Positions 56,431-64,000 of a DNA stretch of 64,000 nt are shown here, piece after piece. The notes beneath the pieces were generated by a model, which was given only the letters and a program-made list of their open reading frames with translations, ran no database searches and had not been told where the DNA came from. Both the position numbers and the translations under genes were made by a program. The DNA is from Tribonema minus (Eukaryota; Sar; Xanthophyceae; Tribonematales; Tribonemataceae): NCBI GenBank assembly GCA_017506865.1, contig JAFCMP010000114.1:124001-188000 (forward strand), given 5' to 3'. Position 1 is the stretch's first letter. Each line of letters opens with the position of its first letter.

Positions 56431-59400
56431 CTAGTAATCATCATGGATGAGACATCCCTTGGCATGCGGTACAATGTTTCTCCCTGCATACCCACTGTGA
56501 CAGCTCCATGAGAGGCGACATCACACATCCTTTCAAAGGAGGGCTGCCGCCGCTACATCATGTGTTCAGACCTGCTGCTGCACTGGCAACACAGTAACTA
56601 TAGTAATTGTTGATGCGGAAGAGTCAGACTCCGTCGCTCTGACTTTTAAGCTCAACTTAGAGCTTCAAATCGAATACTGGACCAGGTGCGCTAGGCGCTC
56701 GCAGCCAGACCGAGTACTGTGCATCTTGCACCTGCCAGTGCACTGACTCAGAGTCCCGTTGATGGCATATGTGCTGATTGATTCAAAGATGTGACAAACT
56801 TCAAGAAGTTCAAGGATCCGATGAGTCACCTTGTCAATGAGGTAATTCAATCCAGGATCCGCCCCGCAGGCACTCAGGCTGTAGGCTGTCACTTAAATGT
56901 TAACGCAGCTTACAGCTTTGAGTATCTGACCAGTCGGACCATCAAATGATTCAAATGACTTTTATTAAGAGGTACCCTCTTAGCCCCGCACGAAGAAGGC
57001 GCGGCGCGCGCCCGCTCGCGCTCGCGGCTCGCCGATAAATGAGTTCGAACGCGCCATTTCACTCTTGGTACATTTGCCACCGCCGTCGACGGGCTAGGCG
57101 CACCAGCAGCAGGCGCTCAGCGGGCCGCGAGGTCGACGTCGGCGGCACTTCACTTGACAATCAAACGGTAGGTTCAGAATCTGTGGACAAATAATTTTAG
57201 GCTTATGCCTGCCAGTGGGGCCAGCCGGACGGAGCCGGGCGCCAGCTCAGCCCTCATCTCTCTCATGCCCGCCGTTCTTCTACCACGCCTCACGCTGGTT
57301 GTTCAACAGAGCACACTCGACGTTGCCAGGATGATTGACCCGGCGGTGAGTGGCTTTGAACCGATCATTATTGTGCTCACCATCGATAATCAGATGCAGC
57401 CAGAAGCATCAGTGGACTCCAGGAGCATGGAGCATGCCGACTTGAATGGCTGGCACCATTCAGCGTCATCAACAGGCTCCCTGAGTGCTCGTGCTTATTC
57501 GAAGTTCATTACGCCGTCGGTCGACATTTCAATTTGAAAGTTACTTGAAGTGATTTACAACTTGAGACAGTGACTGTCACTGTTACACTTCTTGAATAAT
57601 CATTTGTTAACATGTTTTGACTTAGTCTAGTACTGCGGTACGCATGGACTTGTATACGGTACTATGACAGTCACTTTTGTTATTCACGTTGTCCCCACAC
57701 GCACGTCTCAGAGACAGGCTGCCTGAGGCTGCCCAGCCTGAGGCTTCAAGTTGAAGTTGAACCTTCACTCATGTCTATAGATCAGTAAGTTACTAATGCG
57801 ACTGACTCAGAGTTTACTAGTAGTAGTTCGAGTTGAGCCTCACTGTCACAGAGTCTGCTGCAGCAGCAGCTGCTTCAGCTGCTGCTTCACCGCTTCAGCA
57901 GCAGCTGCAACAGAAAATTTTTAATTGAAATTCTGACAGAATCTGATTCAGATGTTTGAACACAGAGTCACGGACACGCCGCCGGCGGTCAAGGTAACCC
58001 AGTTGGACGTGCAGCACCGCCGGCGGCGAGTGCCACTGACGGCCTCAGGCTCAGGCTCAGGCTGTTGCTGGGACATCACGGTCACCGTGATACTGACTGT
58101 TGCTGCAGCAGCTGCAGTAACGTTACAATTACTAAGTAGTACTGTAGCTGTTACAGTATTGTTGTTACCGTACTACCATAACGGTAACCGACTCAAACTT
58201 TAAGTACGGTACTACTACTAGTACTACTATAACTGTTACAGTAACTTACTAATAGTCTATAAGTTAGACTAGTAGTAACTTTGAAATGCCATCAGTCAGG
58301 CCTGGCCTGCAGTGCCAGTGTTATTAACTGTGTCTCTAGTAAAACAACTGTTACACTTATTAATTCATTGATCACATGACTCCATCCGATGTGACATCAT
58401 AACTTCAAGTTAGACCCGACGGCGTGCTGCACTGTGACAGTAGGACGCCGTGAATCCAACTTGAAGCGCGAATTCTGAACTCAGCCAGACTCTGCAAAGT
58501 TCTGTTACAGTACAGCGTGGCCGCCCTAGTTTTCCAAAAGTTTCACATGCGTGGCCAACTTCAAGTTGTTGAACACGCCGTCGTCACTCGCAGCGCTAGC
58601 GACCAGCGCAGGTACAGCCCTTCAGCACACCGCTCGTGGCACAGACTGTCAAGCAGTAGCCGCTCAGCTGTGGCTCGGTATCTAATAGTAACCAATGGCA
58701 TCGTGGCGCAGCACAGCCACTCTCGCGATGCCTGGGCGACGTGTTGAGTGACGCACGGCCAGCGACTCTCATCTGATTTACAAGCTGGCCCAGCGTTCTT
58801 CACGGCCCGTCAAAGGGCGCTGTGAATCCACTGGCATTTGCAATATGCCACAACACTCACGTGTTTGTCATCCGTATTAACGCAAAGCGCGCCAGGCTGC
58901 CAGTGAGCGCAGAACGGCCCTTGGACAAATTGAAGTTCAATGAAATGTTGTCAGTGAAGGTGTTGCCAAGTCTCAGAGTCTTGTCAAGAGGAAGTTCAAC
59001 TGCAAGTGCTGTTGTACTACTTGTACTGCTAATAGTCTGCTAGTAGCACGTACCAGTCACTGCAACTTGAATGATTGATCGAATCTTCCATGTCCAACTT
59101 GAACCTTGAGTTGAAGTTTATCATGAAGTATTACAACCGTTTACATTGTCATCATGATACAGGCACTCACAAACATGGCGTCGTTCACTGTCACACTATC
59201 ACACCGTGACGGTGCGCGCACTGCCAGGCTGAAGTGACCGAGCAGGATTTACCAGTCACTGTGGTGCTGCCGGTCCGGGATCGCGAAACGCGGAAGACCG
59301 CCAACTTGAAGTTGGAAATGGGTGACAACTTGAATCAACAACTCATTATTGAGGACGTCACGCATCATACTACGGTCACCACGGTGCTCCATCATGAAGA

Positions 59401-59473
59401 TCACATCATCAACGGCCACCGTGACCGCACCGAGTGAGTCAGCCTGGCAAAGTGCTTCTGGTTAGATTTCTGA

Positions 59474-59508
59474 ATCTGATTCTGAATCAGTCTGATTCAG
59501 AATCAGAT
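59474..59508. repeat. Perfect 17-bp inverted repeat
   Basis: ATCTGATTCTGAATCAG, one T, then its exact reverse complement. It would form a strong cruciform or RNA hairpin. Confidence 0.95.
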
Positions 59509-59840
59509 GACAACTTATTTAAAACTTCAATTTGGACATGATGCAGCGAACTATTCCAAACTTCAAGTTTAACAATGATTATCGTGGCACTGCGTTTTCT
59601 GCTAAATTTAAAATAAATTTAAAATGCAATCATCAAGGACCACTGGCAAAATTTATGCCACAGAAGTGACCACAGTAACTAATAGACTGAGTATGTTACA
59701 GTACCATCTCAGAGTCTGACTCAGTGACACTGTGAAAGTGATTTGAAGCCCTCAGGCTGGGCCTGGCCGTTGGCCTTGCCCAGTGGCATCGGCGGGGGAC
59801 AATTTGTCAATTTTTTATGGTATCTGGGCCAACACAGCCC

Positions 59841-59885
59841 GAGCTTGTCACTGACAAGCTCGCTCCTCACACACAGTGAGGAGCG
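59841..59885. repeat. Two abutting perfect hairpins
   Basis: GAGCTTGTCA-C-TGACAAGCTC at 59841-59861 is directly followed by CGCTCCTCAC-ACACA-GTGAGGAGCG at 59861-59885. Each has 10-bp perfect arms; the last base of the first hairpin is the first base of the second. Confidence 0.95.
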
Positions 59886-60984
59886 TGCTACTATCATAAT
59901 GAATCATGACGATCTATCCATTTGGCAAGTTTCAACTCGTCAACTGATAATCTGAACAACTCCAAGGCAGTGAGTCTGATTGTCAGTTTGTAACATAGAA
60001 ATTACTATAATAATAGATCCACTTTGAAATTCCAGTATTTGAATCCCAGGGCCTGAGGAATTCGCCAGGTCGTCACATCACTGCTGCAGTCACTGTGCTG
60101 GCACTGCAGCTGCAGCGCAGTGCAGCTGGTGCTGTGGTTCACAGCAGCTGGCGCTGCTGCGATTCGGACTTCGGAACGGTTAACAATTTACCCTTCAATA
60201 ATTTTACTAACTTTTTTCAATGGGCTAACTTACTAAAGCCTTCTGCTTTCAGTCTGTCAGTGAGATGAGAATATGTTTATCATATTATCTATTGTACACA
60301 AAACATAGATCATGGCTTGCCTGCCAGCAGCTTGAGAGGGCCTACCGCCAGCACCTCCTGTCAGTGACTCATAATTCACTGGCAAACTCAGCTTCAAGTT
60401 TTTGCTTGTCCAATTAAAGGGACGTCGAAGACTAAAGAATGATTTTGTCCTACATGTACGTAGCCGTCCCACTTTCGTCACCTCGTCAACAAAACGGTTG
60501 ACAATCGTCACCGATGACGCTCTGTTGGAGCGACGGCTTCTGGAAGGCGTTATATCAACGCGTCATGACATACAGTGCCTGCACTGCAGGCCCAAATGCC
60601 ATGTGCAGTCGCCGAAGGCGTCAACGCCTTGTCCTTCACTGGGACACGCCTTCGTGTAGGGCAATTTTGGCGTACACGTCTTACTGACGCCTCATTTTTA
60701 TCTCGGCGAAAAATCATGTCAAAATTTTAGCGGAACGCATTATTAAGCATGGCGTCAAGAGGTGGGGAGCAATGTAGTCGGTAGCCATGTATACGTATCG
60801 CTATGCGTATCTCTGCGTCCCGTATAGGCGAGTGATGCGAATTGAAAAACAACGGTTCTTGCAAATCTACCGAGGGGCGACTGTTATCGAGCGGTAGGGT
60901 TCAACAACGTCAGAACGCCATCAGAAACGCGTTAGAAGCACCACGGCAGGCCATATACAGCATGCGCATGCTAAAATAAGCCCA

Positions 60985-61170
60985 GACACGCGTTTCTGTT
61001 CGTTCATATGCGTTTTTGTATGCCGTCATATGCGTTTTCTATGCGTTCATCTGCGTTTTCTACACGCTCTGATGCGTTTTTAATACGTTTATAAACACTT
61101 AATATACGTTACTGAACGCTTTCTATACGTACATAACGCGTTGTGTATACGTTCATATGCATCTTGAGTA
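60985..61170 (+). repeat. Iteron-like array of ~21-bp units
   Basis: About eight degenerate direct repeats of the form CGTTCATATGCGTTTTCTATG in succession (units near 61000, 61022, 61042, 61064, 61085, 61106, 61127 and 61149). The array lies ~300 bp beyond the stop codon of the nuclease-helicase gene. It resembles replicator iterons or a minisatellite; no binding protein is implied by the sequence alone. Confidence 0.8.
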
Positions 61171-61479
61171 GGCGAAAAAGGCGTTTTAGTCTTCATAGGC
61201 CATTTGGGATGCGAGTGATGCAAATTGGAAACAAGCGGTTCAGGTATGTGAATCAAGGGGGGGGCTGTTGCAATGTGTGCCGCATGCGTTCACGTAAATC
61301 AACAGTGCTCATCGCAGTCAGCAGCAAGGGTTCGGCTGTCGCCAGCTTGTTCCATGCCTGCGCCAAGTTAAGCAACTTGCGAACAACAGCAAAATAAATA
61401 CAAATAAGACAAGAGGAGGAGCAAGTGATTATTTATATTTGTGGCAATGGCACATAAAATTGTCTATACTTGCGATGAC

Positions 61480-63909
61480 TTACTCGAGTGCAAGGTGACA
61501 GCCGTAAGGCATCTCATTCTTGACGTATTCAGCGAATCTGTGCTCCTCTGTATCAGGCTTCAATGTCCCATTTGCCTTCGCTTCCTTGTACAGTATGGCA
61601 TACTCGCCAAAGCGGTATCGAAACATTATCCACTCAAACGGAAAGGTATCCAGAGCAGACTTCTCATCAGGTGTCAGGGCTTTCCTTTTGCGCCAAATAT
61701 ATTGACACCATTGCCCAACATTGTGCCCATTGTACACTACATTGTACCGCGTAAAAGTAACACCCGCATCCACCGCGTTCTTGATGATACGAACTTTCTC
61801 AGCAAAAGAGTCCAAGTATGGCGGCCACTCTACTGACTCTACTGACGCACATTTCAGCACAACTGTAGGCTCAGCGTCTGCATCGATCACACATTGTGGT
61901 TCATACACCAGATCTTCCGCACCTGCGTCCACCAGCTCTTGGATTTCACGGTCGGTAAGCTCATCCTTCAGCCATTTCGTTGTTTGTGTGCTGTACCACT
62001 CTCCTAGTTGACGGCCATTGTACGTGGACCCGTAGTCAAGCGCTTTGAAACCGTACCTGCCAATGAACTCAGCAAGCGAGTTCACCCACTGGTACCAGCC
62101 CCACAGAACCAGTGAGACGACACCAGGGCTGTTGATGCTATCTCTCACAATGCTGGCGGCCATTTCACGCGCTGCCCTTGTGGAAGCATCATCTTTAGAC
62201 CGCGCCGCCGCTGCAATGTTGGTGTTGGTGCAATAGATGGTGTGGGTGCGATTGATATAAGATTCAGGGCAAGCCCTGACCACCTCCTCAGGTGTGCAGA
62301 AGAAGGCAATCGTGCAGTGCGTTTTACCTCTGTAGAGTCTGTTGGCTCTACACGTCCTCTGCAACATAGTGGCAGCGTTGCCCACGCTTGAAATGGCCAC
62401 ACCATTAACCCTTGGAATATTCAGCGACTCGTTGAGTGTGTGTATGGAGACGATGCCGCGAAACTCGGTGTCAGGGCCTTCTGCAAACCACCTGAATATC
62501 TTCTGCCGCTCAGGATCGGGTGTGTAAAGGGTGATAAGCCTGAACTCAGCCTTATAACAGAGATCGTCACAAAGCTCTCTCTGTATATGCTCACGCACCT
62601 GCTTTGCACCAGCTACAGTGTTCCAGTAGAGAAGCACACGTCTACAACCACTTATGGTGAACACAGAGGCCGCAAACTTCGCAAATAGCTCTGGCTGAGA
62701 GCCTGCATCTTCCACCTGGGCAAATGGTGTTGTGTCTACATAGCTTGGGAACCAGTGTTGTTGGGGCACGACGTAGCCTTTCTCTTCAGCTTCTGTAAGC
62801 AACATTGTGAATCTATACTCTGGGTCTATGTATCGTAGAAGGTCTTCATGAATGTACTGCCACATTCCAGACACCAAAACAGTGAGAAAACTCCAGTGGT
62901 AAAGGTACTGGTCGAAGTTCATCACCTCTTGGTGATGGGCCTCATCGTAGAAGACAACAGTATTCTGACGCGTCATCCCCCCATGAACTTGGTCAACCAC
63001 GATTTCCATGGATTTGAAAGTGCTCACATAGACGTGTGGCTTAGCCGGCGGCTCTAGCTCAAGTTCGAAAGCTGTGCTGCCATCCATGCTGATGAGGGTT
63101 GAAGTGATAGCTTCACCGAAGAAAGAAGCGACGGTCTCATACATCTGTGTGGTGGAGGACCTGTTAGGGCATGCGATAATGCCGTAGCGCACACCCCGTT
63201 TGAACAGTTCACGCATGGCCAAACACATGATGAATGTTTTGCCCGTACCCGGAGGCAGGCCGATAACAGAGTTCGTGTGGCTCACGGTATTGGAGAAGGC
63301 TTTCATGACGGTGTCCACGGCTGCGAGCTGGTAATCACGTGGGACCAAGTCGGCTATGGATGAAGTTGCAGCTGTTTCTGCAGTAGCCATGTCAGTTTTG
63401 GTGAGGAGAAGCTGGGCCTCACTCATATTGATCACGTCAAAGTCAAAAGTCTCTCCCATATCGTGCACACTCCCTACAGCTGTTGCTGAGGTAGTGAGAA
63501 GATAGCTTTTGTCAAGCTTGCTCAGCTTCTTCGCCTTAGTAATTGCATGTATAAAGGTAGCGAGGTGTTGAGAATTGACGTCATGTGTGTAGTCCTTGAC
63601 CTGTGTGAAGCCGTACCGAGTGATGTCATTGACAGGCTTGTACACAACTATGCCGTCAATGCCGTACTGATCTCCAGGAATCTTGCCACTGCGCCGGATG
63701 CGGTCCTGCCTGGCTTCACTGTAGGAGCTTATAGCACCGGACTCAACGAAGACCTTGAAGGGAATGGCATCGTAGTGATACGAGTGAAAGATGGTGTCTA
63801 CAAACCAGCCGATGATCTGGCAGGCAATGATTTCCATTTGATACCACTGCGGCGTTGGCTTGCGCTTTTTCGCGCTTGGCATGCATGATTGCTCTGCCAG
63901 CGCGCTCAT
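61480..63909 (-). CDS. Mrr-like nuclease, SF2 helicase and helicase-associated (HA) repeats, single exon
   Basis: 809 residues, ATG at 63909, TAA at 61482, no intron. N-terminal restriction-like fold: GIDGIVVYK with Asp ~85 and TQVKDY with Gln103-x-Lys105, an Mrr-type variant of PD-(D/E)xK using Q instead of E. Helicase: LVPRDYQLAAVD ~188-199, Walker A GLPPGTGKT ~217-225, DEAH box ~322-325, motif V IPRVNGVAIS ~498-507, motif VI QRTCRANR ~517-524. C-terminal HA-type repeats begin WGWYQWVNSLAEFIGRYGF ~603 and again ~697-760, each with a YNGRxLGxW-like core (YNGRQLGEW, YNGHNVGQW). The layout resembles type I/III restriction motor subunits and HA helicases common in algae, bacteria and large DNA viruses. 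Lack of introns and lower GC than neighbours suggest lateral or viral origin. It may serve defence or replication of a mobile element; activity is inferred only from motifs. Confidence 0.92.
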   Translation of the reverse strand: MSALAEQSCMPSAKKRKPTPQWYQMEIIACQIIGWFVDTIFHSYHYDAIPFKVFVESGAISSYSEARQDRIRRSGKIPGDQYGIDGIVVYKPVNDITRYGFTQVKDYTHDVNSQHLATFIHAITKAKKLSKLDKSYLLTTSATAVGSVHDMGETFDFDVINMSEAQLLLTKTDMATAETAATSSIADLVPRDYQLAAVDTVMKAFSNTVSHTNSVIGLPPGTGKTFIMCLAMRELFKRGVRYGIIACPNRSSTTQMYETVASFFGEAITSTLISMDGSTAFELELEPPAKPHVYVSTFKSMEIVVDQVHGGMTRQNTVVFYDEAHHQEVMNFDQYLYHWSFLTVLVSGMWQYIHEDLLRYIDPEYRFTMLLTEAEEKGYVVPQQHWFPSYVDTTPFAQVEDAGSQPELFAKFAASVFTISGCRRVLLYWNTVAGAKQVREHIQRELCDDLCYKAEFRLITLYTPDPERQKIFRWFAEGPDTEFRGIVSIHTLNESLNIPRVNGVAISSVGNAATMLQRTCRANRLYRGKTHCTIAFFCTPEEVVRACPESYINRTHTIYCTNTNIAAAARSKDDASTRAAREMAASIVRDSINSPGVVSLVLWGWYQWVNSLAEFIGRYGFKALDYGSTYNGRQLGEWYSTQTTKWLKDELTDREIQELVDAGAEDLVYEPQCVIDADAEPTVVLKCASVESVEWPPYLDSFAEKVRIIKNAVDAGVTFTRYNVVYNGHNVGQWCQYIWRKRKALTPDEKSALDTFPFEWIMFRYRFGEYAILYKEAKANGTLKPDTEEHRFAEYVKNEMPYGCHLALE

Positions 63910-64000
63910 TGTATGCTACTAGTTGTGAGAAGGTACTGTTATACAGGGATGGTACATAAAAATTTCGCTGCATTTAACGCAGGCGTGGACTTGAAGTCGT
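63910..64000. promoter_or_regulatory. 5' flank of the nuclease-helicase gene
   Basis: Only 91 bp are visible upstream of the start. They are AT-rich, with TTTTTATGTACC on the minus strand ~40 bp from the ATG as a weak TATA-like candidate. No firm promoter call. Confidence 0.2.

Larger units (their letters stand above)
56431..60980. other. AT-richer, hairpin-dense region without a recognised gene
   Basis: Base composition shifts visibly toward A/T. The region is packed with perfect inverted repeats: 56966-56982, 57567-57583, 58075-58091, 59474-59508 (17-bp arms, 1-nt spacer), 59841-59861, 59861-59885 and 60615-60630. It also has many TTGAAGTTG/AACTTCAAG words and short TAC/TAG-rich tracts (58140-58280). 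Open frames are short and look accidental; the longest plausible one is 57205-57537. Confidence 0.7.

Noticed and set aside
57205-57537. 110-codon plus-strand frame in the AT-rich island
   Set aside because: No domain or splice support; frames of this length are expected by chance in the region.
60985-61170. CRISPR array
   Set aside because: Units are ~21 bp, degenerate and contiguous, with no unique spacers, in a eukaryotic context.

Overview
This is an intron-rich nuclear window from a unicellular or simple eukaryote, most likely an alga. A photosynthetic stramenopile is my best guess, but only a guess. The evidence is many GT-AG introns, CCCTAA/TTAGGG-type telomere-like words scattered inside introns, CAG and poly-alanine expansions, and GC-rich coding sequence. 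Most of the window looks GC-rich by eye. The last ~8 kb is clearly AT-richer.

Layout. (1) 307-17908, plus: class III phosphatidylinositol 3-kinase (VPS34) in 19 visible exons, with its 5' end cut by the window edge. (2) 19712-21826, plus: a single-exon Gln/His-rich protein of unknown function. (3) 24107-29415, minus: a six-exon chromatin reader with a PHD / zinc-knuckle / extended-PHD (PZP) module. (4) 30249-30813, minus: three exons that join in phase and encode the acidic plus hydrophobic C-terminus of an unidentified protein. (5) 31374-35576, plus: a five-exon unknown gene, in phase throughout but with one in-frame TAG. (6) 36438-38119, plus: a four-exon DoxX/TMEM35-like membrane protein. 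(7) 39105-55371, plus: a P3A plasma-membrane H+-ATPase in 22 exons, complete from ATG to stop. (8) About 56430-61440: AT-richer DNA dense in perfect hairpins and ending in an iteron-like array, with no gene recognised. (9) 61480-63909, minus: one intronless ORF encoding an Mrr-like nuclease fused to an SF2 helicase with helicase-associated repeats, looking unlike its neighbours and probably acquired.

The most unusual signal runs through both large genes. Many introns are built from tandem copies of the adjoining exon edge together with its splice site. VPS34 exon 5 is the clearest case: its acceptor edge occurs five times in the upstream intron and its donor edge four times downstream, with 35 nt identical in all four donor copies while the spacers have diverged. 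Similar decoy edges flank VPS34 exons 4, 6, 8, 9, 12 and 14 and H+-ATPase exons 2, 6, 7, 10, 11 and 21. This suggests intron growth by repeated duplication across exon-intron junctions. A second candidate is the nuclease-helicase gene with its adjacent hairpin and iteron DNA, which could be a mobile or viral-derived island.

The genes do not form a pathway. VPS34 and the H+-ATPase are membrane-trafficking and membrane-energisation housekeeping genes, and the PZP protein is nuclear. All exon boundaries were placed by eye from GT/AG sites, reading-frame phase and remembered family conservation. No alignment or search was run.
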